From contig NZ_MVJN01000001.1 in NCBI RefSeq assembly GCF_003265995.1, positions 433,486 to 497,485 on the forward strand: a stretch of DNA of 64,000 nucleotides. The letters are read 5' to 3'. The notes below the pieces were generated by a model, which saw only the letters and a list, made by a program, of their open reading frames with translations, did no database searches and was not told where the DNA came from. The stretch is from Legionella quinlivanii (GTDB lineage: Bacteria > Pseudomonadota > Gammaproteobacteria > Legionellales > Legionellaceae). Positions 57,251-64,000 of the stretch are shown here, piece by piece. Within the stretch, counting starts at the first letter, position 1. The number at the start of each line of letters is the position of its first letter. Made by a program: the position numbers and the translations under genes.

Positions 57251-58213
57251 ATGCTAGAAAAGTCAGAACCCAAATCCCCAGTCAACCCTGTTAACCACTC
57301 CCTGGCAGAGTTGTTTAAAACTGAAGAAACTTATCGTAATAAACTACTTTTTTTGGTTAGTGTTTTTTCAAGATCTGGATTAATTGGAACGAACCCTGTT
57401 TTAAACAAGTTCAAACAATTACTCCCGAGGCTTGTTGAAATTTCAATGAGACTCGACACAAACGTAACTAAGGGCTTGGAAATATCTCAAAAAATGGCGG
57501 CAGGAGAAACTATCTCCATTGAAGAGCAGGAAACTTTAGATTCCTTAAGAAAGCAGCGCCAGCAATTATTAAAAAGTTATTTTGTGCTGTATGCTGAATA
57601 TGCAACAAATTATGGAGCATTTGCGCAACAAGCTGGAAACCCTAAGGCATTCCTGGCATTAAAAGATTATGTGTATGCAAGCAACAAGCAAGGTTTTTGC
57701 CTATCAGATTATCTCATTGAGCCTGTACAACGTGGTCCTCGTTATGACATTCTGATTAAAAACGTCATTGAATATAACCAATCTGCGAAAGTAAATCCTT
57801 TAGTAAAATTGGATGAGAAACAAATAGAACAGTTCCAGAAAATGTCGGCCCATATTAAACATTGTGCCAGTGAAGCCAATAAGGCGACCTCTGAAATGAC
57901 GCACGCAGAAATAAAACCTGATGACAAGCAAGGATATAAATTTGGTGATATCAGTAGAGCTGGTTTTGCTTTTGCCGGTCAAGCTGCACAGAAAGGCTTT
58001 GGTTTAATGAGCGTTCTTCTTTCTACCCAACCCAGTGTAACATCATCACCAGCAACATCAGTAAAAGAAAATATCAATGATGAAGAGGTTAACAGCCTCG
58101 CCGATGAATTTGAGAATCTTTATTCTGATGAAGAAATTAGTTTAGATGATTTCGAATTTTTGGGCGATGATGATGTAGAAGCGCAAAGCAGCTCTTCTAA
58201 TACACGCACTTAA
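57251..58213 (+). CDS. RhoGEF (Dbl homology) domain protein, candidate Dot/Icm effector
   Basis: This 320-residue protein carries a Dbl homology domain over about 15-212. CR1 is SLAELFKTEETYRNKLLFL (with the conserved glutamate E25); CR2-like FKQLLPRLVEISMRL follows; SYFVLYAEYATNYGAF fits the central helix; and CR3 is LSDYLIEPVQRGPRYDILIK (151-170), the hallmark PxQRxxRY helix. DH domains load GTP onto Rho-family GTPases, a host target, as bacteria lack them. There is no PH domain. The C-terminus (about 270-312) is strongly acidic with many Glu/Asp, as in Dot/Icm signals, and there is no signal peptide. AGGA precedes the ATG and a PmrA-like box lies upstream. Activity on a given GTPase is not predictable from sequence. 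Confidence 0.85.
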   Translation: MLEKSEPKSPVNPVNHSLAELFKTEETYRNKLLFLVSVFSRSGLIGTNPVLNKFKQLLPRLVEISMRLDTNVTKGLEISQKMAAGETISIEEQETLDSLRKQRQQLLKSYFVLYAEYATNYGAFAQQAGNPKAFLALKDYVYASNKQGFCLSDYLIEPVQRGPRYDILIKNVIEYNQSAKVNPLVKLDEKQIEQFQKMSAHIKHCASEANKATSEMTHAEIKPDDKQGYKFGDISRAGFAFAGQAAQKGFGLMSVLLSTQPSVTSSPATSVKENINDEEVNSLADEFENLYSDEEISLDDFEFLGDDDVEAQSSSSNTRT

Positions 58214-58348
58214 GTTTCGAAATCTGCCTCAGCGAAAGTAATGCGTTTCGCTGAGGTAATTAAAAATGATCTTAAATTTCTTTACTAGGCCATTGACTAT
58301 CCTTTACAATCGGCGCTGCCTCGCAAGCAAATTAAAGGATTTAAAACA

Positions 58349-59344
58349 ATGGAAAATCAAACACTTCAACGTTATCTGCATTATCTGAAACAAGATCCGG
58401 ATAACACCAATCTGCTTCTTTCAATTAGTCAAAGCTACCAAAACCAGCAAAACTGGCATCAGGCTCAGCACTATCTGGATCAGGCCAAAAAAGCCTCCAA
58501 CCAGGCGCTTTGGCTGCAACAAGGCCTGCTGCACTTATCAGCTGAAAATTATGAGGAAGCTGTTGCTGTTTTTGAAAAAGCATTACAGGAGCGCGATCTG
58601 CCGCAACGGCGCTATTATCTGGCTTATTCGTATAGTTTACAAAAAAATTATGCCTATGCCCTGGAATTACTCAAGCCGCTTGAGGCCAGTAGTGAGATAC
58701 TCGCCATGAAAGCGAGATTATTGCAGCGGCTCGAACGTTTTGAAGAGAGTATTGAGCTAATACGTACTGTAGAGCACTATGAGCAGAATGCGGAGCTTTT
58801 GGGTATATTGGCAGCATCCTGGTTTGAGCTGGAGAATGAGCACGAGGCTGTTTACTATGCCAAATTATGCCTGTCTTTAAATGATACGAATCGTGAAGCA
58901 CAGCTGGTGATGCTATTTCTGGATAAACAAACTTCATTAACCAATATCGAAGCCTTCATTGCTGTGGATTCAGCCAACTTCCGTCTTTGGTATCATTATG
59001 GCGTTAAGCAAATGGAAAAACATCAGTTGCCAGATGCACAAGCCTCGCTTGAAAAAAGCCTCCATTTGAATGAACAGTTTTACCCTACCTGGATAGGTTT
59101 GGGCTGGTGTCATTTGCTAATGAATGACTTGTCTGAGGCACAACGCTGTTATCAGTCGGCCACTGGGCTTGAGCCCTCGATTTCCGAAGCCTGGTCGGGT
59201 CTTGCCTTATTGGCTATCCTGAATCAGCAGTGGCAGGAAGTTACTAAATACATTGATGTTGCCAGGAAGCAGAATCCTCAGTGTTCCATACTCGCTCTTG
59301 CTGACGCATTATTAAGTAGTCATCAATCACCGAAAGCGGCTTAA
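58349..59344 (+). CDS. TPR-repeat protein
   Basis: The 331 residues are almost entirely tetratricopeptide helices, with clear units such as LHLSAENYEEAVAVFEKAL and YPTWIGLGWCHLLMNDLSEA; I count about eight. There is no signal peptide. TPR proteins mediate protein contacts; no partner is evident. It stands alone, with its own upstream gap and a hairpin behind it. Confidence 0.85.
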   Translation: MENQTLQRYLHYLKQDPDNTNLLLSISQSYQNQQNWHQAQHYLDQAKKASNQALWLQQGLLHLSAENYEEAVAVFEKALQERDLPQRRYYLAYSYSLQKNYAYALELLKPLEASSEILAMKARLLQRLERFEESIELIRTVEHYEQNAELLGILAASWFELENEHEAVYYAKLCLSLNDTNREAQLVMLFLDKQTSLTNIEAFIAVDSANFRLWYHYGVKQMEKHQLPDAQASLEKSLHLNEQFYPTWIGLGWCHLLMNDLSEAQRCYQSATGLEPSISEAWSGLALLAILNQQWQEVTKYIDVARKQNPQCSILALADALLSSHQSPKAA

Positions 59345-59360
59345 CCCCTCAGGGATATTT

Positions 59361-59384
59361 CAGCCTTGATAGGTATCAAGGCTG
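59361..59384. terminator. CCTTGATA hairpin between TPR and CapA-like genes
   Basis: CAGCCTTGATA and TATCAAGGCTG form an 11 bp stem between convergent genes; the CapA-like stop codon lies inside it. It is the third occurrence of the CCTTGAT/ATCAAGG stem. Confidence 0.6.
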
Positions 59385-60431
59385 CTTATCACTTTCTTTT
59401 GCCAGCTTAAGATAGTGTTCTCCCACAACTTTTTTCAACCACAAATACGCCGGATGGTTTCGAGAATTAACCCAATTCACCTGCATTTCTCCCCCGCGAT
59501 TTTCCATATAGGTCGGCTGGTAATTTACTTTATCGATATGAGTTCCCACCTCATTTTTTTTAACATACAAGGACAATAAGCCACTGGAACGGTTTTTCAA
59601 ACTGCCCTGATTCGAAATAAAATTACCCAGTGAATAAGCGACAAACACCTTCTGTCCGGATTTCGCCTTTATCCAGTCGAAGGGCTGGACACAATGGGGA
59701 TGAGAACCCAAAATGGCCATCGCACCCGCATCAGCAAACTGCTGCGCTAAACGACGCTGTGATCTATCAGGGGTTAACTGATACTCTACTCCCCAGTGAG
59801 GCGTGACAATGACCGCGTCATGCGTTTTTGCCAATTCAGCTATCAGACTTAAAACCAGTTCCTGATCACGATGGCATAATAAGACCTGCTGCTCTGTATC
59901 ATTAATTCCATTGGTATCCTGGGTACAGGCCAACCAGGCAATGGAAATGCCATTGGCATTGGTTTCTGCGAACCATCGCTCCTGACTGCCGCTTTTTTTA
60001 GTTCCGGTAAAGGCCAATTCGTTTTTACTCAAAACAGCAATTGTTTTATCAATGCCTGCCCCATAACGATCCAGTGCATGATTATTGGCTGTTGAAACCA
60101 CATCAAATCCGGAATCTTTTAACCCCGATACGAGACTGGGCGGATAATTAAACATTGGGAAGGTAGTGTAAGCGGCCTGAACGCTCTCAGTGGCTCGGCC
60201 TCTTGAATCTACCATTGCGGCAACAGGGCCTTCAAGATTGCCGTAGGTAATGTCAGCTTTCTTCAATTCAGGAATCAGAGAACTCCATAACTGAGTGAAG
60301 CCAAGCTTCATACCCTTATCGCGCAGCGGTTTATGAATAAGCACATCACCAACGGCTATGATGTGAATGGTCTCCGCCTGGCAAGTGAACGAATACAGCA
60401 GGGAAAACAAGACTATCGGCAAATACCGCAT
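59376..60431 (-). CDS. CapA-family (poly-gamma-glutamate synthesis-like) exported protein
   Basis: The 351-residue precursor has a signal peptide (ending FTCQAE) and a CapA/PgsA metallophosphatase-like domain: IIAVGDVLIH, YGNLEGPV, DVVSTANNHALDRYG, VTPHWGVEY and GSHPHCVQPF, which carry the likely metal ligands. The family includes capsule anchoring proteins, but many members have other, unknown roles. No other capsule gene is near. Confidence 0.87.
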   Translation of the reverse strand: MRYLPIVLFSLLYSFTCQAETIHIIAVGDVLIHKPLRDKGMKLGFTQLWSSLIPELKKADITYGNLEGPVAAMVDSRGRATESVQAAYTTFPMFNYPPSLVSGLKDSGFDVVSTANNHALDRYGAGIDKTIAVLSKNELAFTGTKKSGSQERWFAETNANGISIAWLACTQDTNGINDTEQQVLLCHRDQELVLSLIAELAKTHDAVIVTPHWGVEYQLTPDRSQRRLAQQFADAGAMAILGSHPHCVQPFDWIKAKSGQKVFVAYSLGNFISNQGSLKNRSSGLLSLYVKKNEVGTHIDKVNYQPTYMENRGGEMQVNWVNSRNHPAYLWLKKVVGEHYLKLAKESDKQP

Positions 60432-60481
60432 CTCTGACTCCCGGAAGATTTGTTTTATGTATGTAACTCCTCAGATTGTGG

Positions 60482-60565
60482 CGTCATCCTGAGCGCAGTG
60501 AAGGATCTCCTGAATCTGGCTCAGTTCCAGGCAGTTTGAGATCCTTCGCTACGCTCAGGATGACG
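60482..60565. repeat. 84 bp palindromic repeat, family A copy 2
   Basis: It begins CGTCATCCTGAGCGCAGTGA and ends CTACGCTCAGGATGACG; length and sequence nearly match 16496-16579. It lies upstream of the CapA-like gene. Confidence 0.85.
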
Positions 60566-60622
60566 TGCCTGAGGGATTACTATTTATTAACAAGAAATTA
60601 TTAACAAGAAACATGCCAGATT

Positions 60623-62035
60623 CTAATGGGGTCTTTGTTTTTCCCCCTCGCTTTCACCCTCATCCTCCCTGCCAGCAACATTTACAGGAACACTATCGTT
60701 CTCATTTTGGGAGTTTTGGTTCGCCGGCTCATTCTGCGGGTGCCCATCAGCCAAAACAGGCTGCGGTTCCTCTTCCGCCGCATGAGCAATCCCCTTCTGA
60801 AATAATTTAGCAGTACTGCTGGGTTCAGACTTATCCACTGGCGACAAGGAAATCTCGGAGATCAACTGATTATCTTCGATAATAGACTGCTTCATTTCGC
60901 TTTGTCTGGCATTGTATTCCACATTCTCGCGGTAGGCCTTAAATCCCAATAACAGACTGGAAAAACTGATAACTGCCAAGGCGGCAACAGTAACTGCAAT
61001 AATCACGGCCAGTGGAACTCCAAATCCTGGAAAAAGAAAGGCCATACCAGCCACTGCAAGAGTAAGCCCTGTGGCGGATGATCCGTAACCTAAACCGATC
61101 ACCAGCGTTTTTTCCAGCGACCATTTTTTATCGTCGGCGAGCTGCTGTTTAACTAATGCCCCAAAGTCAACGTCTGGAAGGCTTTCACCATATTCTTTCT
61201 CCAAATTTTCGATGAACTCCTGAGTAACAAGGGCAGATTTGTCCTCAGGATACAGCTCCGAATACACTTCTTTGCTTTGCTTGATAAAATCAATAACACT
61301 ATAACCTACTACGGCCGCCCCGAGGACAATACCTGGTATTGCCAGAAAAGGAAAAGCGAGGCCTAGTACTGAAGAGGTAATCACTAATCCTAATCCGAGC
61401 CCCATCCAGGCCGCATCTTGCAGAAAATGCTTCCAGCGTTTATTGGGTTTTAATTCAGAAAGCCGCTGCTTACTGAACGCGCGAACCTGCCGTTCAATAA
61501 CCGCCAGTGAGGCAAGGTTGGCTAAATCCATGCCAGCATCTTTTTTAAGGACCTCTTCAAACAATTTGCCTTTTGTAATTTCAAGCTCATTTTCATTGTT
61601 TAAATGGCTGAGTTGAGTCAGTCTCTGTTGCCATTCTTCATGAGCAGGATGGTCGCAAAACCACTGAGGCTGGCGGGCTAAAATTCTTTCACTGTTGTGA
61701 GTATGCACAGCACCCAATAATGACATCAGATACCGGTAAAAACGATAATTGGCGAGTGAATCATCGAGATTGTCAGGGAGATCTGATTTCTTCTTTAAAC
61801 TTTTTAAAAGGGCAGACAGACGTTTTTCATGTAGTAAAAAATCGTCTGCGGTCCTGGCTTTAAGCATTCCTTCAAGGGCATTGTCCGTACTTGAATGCGC
61901 CACTTTTGCAAATTGCCTCGCCCCTTCATCTTCATACTTACGCATGAAATCGTCTGTAATGGCAGTGAGCTGCTCTTTAATGACTGCGGCGGCGGAAAGC
62001 TCTTCTTGTAAGTGTTGTTCTTGTGATTTAGACAT
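60623..62035 (-). CDS. Membrane protein with two hydrophobic hairpins and acidic tail, candidate effector
   Basis: The 470-residue protein starts with a helical charged region (1-205), followed by two long hydrophobic hairpins (about 207-250 and 308-365, each rich in Gly and Ala). A linker (FIKQSKEVYSELYPEDKSAL) separates them. A charged tail (about 395-470), low in complexity and rich in Glu, Asn and Gln, ends EGESEGEKQRPH. Hairpin-type insertion plus an acidic C-terminus is common in membrane-targeted Dot/Icm effectors. It starts two bases after the solute-binding gene stop, so the two are co-transcribed. I recognise no family. Confidence 0.7.
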   Translation of the reverse strand: MSKSQEQHLQEELSAAAVIKEQLTAITDDFMRKYEDEGARQFAKVAHSSTDNALEGMLKARTADDFLLHEKRLSALLKSLKKKSDLPDNLDDSLANYRFYRYLMSLLGAVHTHNSERILARQPQWFCDHPAHEEWQQRLTQLSHLNNENELEITKGKLFEEVLKKDAGMDLANLASLAVIERQVRAFSKQRLSELKPNKRWKHFLQDAAWMGLGLGLVITSSVLGLAFPFLAIPGIVLGAAVVGYSVIDFIKQSKEVYSELYPEDKSALVTQEFIENLEKEYGESLPDVDFGALVKQQLADDKKWSLEKTLVIGLGYGSSATGLTLAVAGMAFLFPGFGVPLAVIIAVTVAALAVISFSSLLLGFKAYRENVEYNARQSEMKQSIIEDNQLISEISLSPVDKSEPSSTAKLFQKGIAHAAEEEPQPVLADGHPQNEPANQNSQNENDSVPVNVAGREDEGESEGEKQRPH

Positions 62036-62037
62036 AG

Positions 62038-62781
62038 TCAGCGACGTATAAAAAATCCAAAATTATAATTATACAGGTTAACAAAAGTTCCATCGGCTTG
62101 AAATTGCAGTATTAAATGATTAATCAGATCCATATTCTTCTCATTTCCATAATAGCTTGCTATTCCAATTCCCTCATTAATTTTTAAATCAATATTCATG
62201 AGTTTAATTTTATCTGGATGCTGACGAACCAGATAAAGCGCACTGTATTTATTCATAAAAACAGCGTCAATATCCTGCCTGGCCAAAGCGATCGCCAGAT
62301 TATTAAAATCATCAAAGGGAACCACCGTGATATTCAAGTCATTATGTTGTTGCAGATATTCATTGTAAACCCGCCAGGACATCACCCCCACCCGCTTTCC
62401 AGACAAGGATTTCAAAGTGGTCAACGGGCTGTCTGTTAATGTGACAAATGCTCCCTCTGTAATCATATATGGAATAGAAAACAGATAATTCAGCTGTCTT
62501 GAGGGGGTAATCGCGATATCTCCAATCGCATAATCAATTTTTCGTTCGGACAAGGCAGTATACAATTGCGGTCCTTCGAGGGAAAAAAATTGACATTCCC
62601 AATGCAGCTTCTCACAGATTTTTTTCATTAAATCGATATCAAATCCATTTAATAAGTAGTGGCCATCGTTTGTAGCAAAAGGAGGATCAAAAAAAGGAGT
62701 TCCGATCTTAACAGGAGTTGCGGCGATAACATTCATCATAAAGCCTAGCCAGAAAAGAAAACAAAATCCCTTAATTTTCAT
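62038..62781 (-). CDS. Periplasmic amino acid-binding protein (SBP family 3)
   Basis: The 247-residue precursor has a signal peptide (ending NVIAAT). The mature part follows the amino acid-binding family: VKIGTPFFDPPFA, LNGFDIDLMKKICEKL, GDIAITPSRQLNYLFSIPYM and DAVFMNKYSALYLV. It likely captures a polar amino acid, but no permease or ATPase gene is adjacent, so it may serve a distant transporter or have a sensing role. It leads a two-gene unit with the membrane protein. Confidence 0.87.
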   Translation of the reverse strand: MKIKGFCFLFWLGFMMNVIAATPVKIGTPFFDPPFATNDGHYLLNGFDIDLMKKICEKLHWECQFFSLEGPQLYTALSERKIDYAIGDIAITPSRQLNYLFSIPYMITEGAFVTLTDSPLTTLKSLSGKRVGVMSWRVYNEYLQQHNDLNITVVPFDDFNNLAIALARQDIDAVFMNKYSALYLVRQHPDKIKLMNIDLKINEGIGIASYYGNEKNMDLINHLILQFQADGTFVNLYNYNFGFFIRR

Positions 62782-62902
62782 TTAGCACACCCGGTTTGCT
62801 CTTGTTATTCTAACTATAGATGATTGTTTTTACTTTTTTTCGAAAAAGACTTTCATCATAAAATCATTTACAATATTCTTTTGAAATTAAGGATATCCCA
62901 CA

Positions 62903-63562
62903 ATGACAAAGCTTGTCAGTTTGCTAAGCGCCAGTTTATTTCTTTCCTTCCTGCCAAGCGCAGAGGCAGCTACGGTTAAACCGGAAGATCTCATCAAGGT
63001 TGATAAGGGGAATACCAGTCAATGCGTTGAATATTACACTTATCAGGATGGTTTATATTGCAGTTCAAAGATCTTGAATCCTGAAGTTAAAGTGGATCCC
63101 GAAATAGTCAGGTCTGAGCAGCAGAACCTGGTCTTTGATAATCGTGTCTGGCAGGCTGCCTGGGGAAAAAAAGATTCAGTCATGGTCACTATAGAGTATC
63201 TCCCGGCCGGTGAACGGCTTGATCATTGGCAAGAACTGGTGACTACTCAGTATTTTCCAGAACTGCAGAAACAAGCCAGCTTAAAACAATTTTCCAACGT
63301 CATTATGGAAAACCTGAAAAAAATCGCTAATCCGGAAATAACAATCCTCGAAGAAACCCCCGATCAGATTATTTTTGAATTCAGGATTAAAGAACCCAGT
63401 AATTCTGTGCAGGATGAAATTCAAAAAATTGTCCGAACAGATAACGGATTTTATGTCCTGCATTATGTTTACCGCAGCGCCGATATGGGGCAGGAACGCC
63501 GCGCTCTCTGGCTGGAGAATCTTAAGAAGAGTTCGATAAAGCAGGAAGGGGCTAAGAGTTAG
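62903..63562 (+). CDS. Exported protein of unknown function
   Basis: The 219-residue precursor has a signal peptide (to SAEAAT). The mature part contains QCVEYYTYQDGLYCS, with two cysteines, then WQELVTTQYFPELQ and a C-terminal WLENLKKSS. No family is recognised. AAGGA precedes the ATG. It diverges from the solute-binding gene by 121 bases. Confidence 0.7.
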   Translation: MTKLVSLLSASLFLSFLPSAEAATVKPEDLIKVDKGNTSQCVEYYTYQDGLYCSSKILNPEVKVDPEIVRSEQQNLVFDNRVWQAAWGKKDSVMVTIEYLPAGERLDHWQELVTTQYFPELQKQASLKQFSNVIMENLKKIANPEITILEETPDQIIFEFRIKEPSNSVQDEIQKIVRTDNGFYVLHYVYRSADMGQERRALWLENLKKSSIKQEGAKS

Positions 63563-64000
63563 GTTTCGTGTCATTCGAGACGAAAGCTACTTCCAGCGAA
63601 TGTCGGGCGAAGCGCCCATAGCCGTCAGGCTAAGAATATCTGATCCCCTCTCCACCGCGCGCAGCGGGGGAGAGGGTTAGGGAGAGGGGGCTATAAACAA
63701 GGTCGCGTAGCGATTCATTAATCATATTTCTGTGATTAGGGTTTATTGCCACAACAAAATGGAATCACTAACGTGATAAATTTTTTAACCCCCTCACCCT
63801 CCCCCGGGGAGGGAGCTGGCTCCCAATCGGGTTTCTTTTTTACATTTTTTATAGCAAAGCAAGCGAGACTTTCATAAAAGGAATGGATAAACGATTTTAG
63901 GCGATAGACAGAGACTAGAGCAGAAGCTAGTTCTGAGACGTTGATGATTAGGAGTTTACAGGCTTTGTAAAAGGAAAATTCTATATTGTTATGGTTTTTT
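63563..64000. other. Non-coding end of the window with palindromic repeats
   Basis: No gene is visible in these 438 bases. They contain CCCTCTCC/GGAGAGGG palindromes of family C at 63644-63690 and 63787-63816. The remainder is AT-rich without clear features. Confidence 0.6.
63644..63690. repeat. Family C palindrome, copy 2
   Basis: TCCCCTCTCCACCGCGCGC faces GCGGGGGAGAGGGTTAGGGAG; a third related block (CCCCCTCACCCTCCCCCGGG) follows at 63787-63816. These match the GAGGG/CCCTC blocks at 32747-32836. Confidence 0.65.

Overview
The window looks like chromosome of a gamma-proteobacterium, most probably Legionella or a close relative in the Legionellales. It is moderately AT-rich by eye. The evidence is a mix of conserved gamma-proteobacterial operons with genes built like eukaryotic proteins: a Ser/Thr kinase, a Dbl-type RhoGEF domain protein and a PaaK-like adenylate-forming protein. 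Two of these have tandem TTAAT boxes upstream that resemble the PmrA element used by Dot/Icm effector genes. The genus is an inference; no database was consulted.

Layout. 1-546: end of an MFS transporter. 562-5389 (minus): operon pyrD, msbA, lpxK and an exported protein. 5862-7782: a eukaryotic-like kinase facing a methyltransferase. 8049-16169 (plus): leucine/isovalerate degradation (isovaleryl-CoA dehydrogenase, thiolase, a small membrane protein, both methylcrotonyl-CoA carboxylase subunits, methylglutaconyl-CoA hydratase, HMG-CoA lyase). 16698-20478: agmatine route from arginine to putrescine (aguB, speA, aguA). 20505-22445: acetoacetyl-CoA synthetase, which with the thiolase turns the acetoacetate from leucine into two acetyl-CoA. 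22495-25648: a VirK-family protein and the metNIQ methionine importer, preceded by a candidate SAM-II/SAM-V-type riboswitch. 25715-27253: an autoinhibited Fic protein with a repeated operator, then a decayed cyclase gene. 27387-35559 (minus): metK-ahcY, carA, dnaJ, dnaK and grpE, with good sigma-32 promoters before dnaK and grpE. 35783-39258: class II DAHP synthase, then hemE and a YheT-type hydrolase.

39523-43834 (minus): the PaaK-like candidate effector and a secreted RCC1-repeat protein. 43947-50427: pilT diverging from yggS-proC, then a three-gene insertion (NHLP-type leader peptide, UbiD-family decarboxylase, exported phytase-like protein) and yggT. 50459-52487: a candidate coiled-coil effector and two small conserved proteins. 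52815-56938: an RND efflux pair. 57251-63562: the RhoGEF protein, a TPR protein, a CapA-like protein, a membrane protein with an acidic tail, a solute-binding protein and an exported protein.

Intergenic regions carry several families of 84-90 bp imperfect palindromes and a recurring CCTTGAT hairpin. I found no rRNA, tRNA, CRISPR array, insertion sequence or prophage. The most interesting items are the RhoGEF protein with its PmrA-like box, the leader peptide-UbiD cassette, the metN riboswitch candidate, and the helically phased repeats across the fic promoter.
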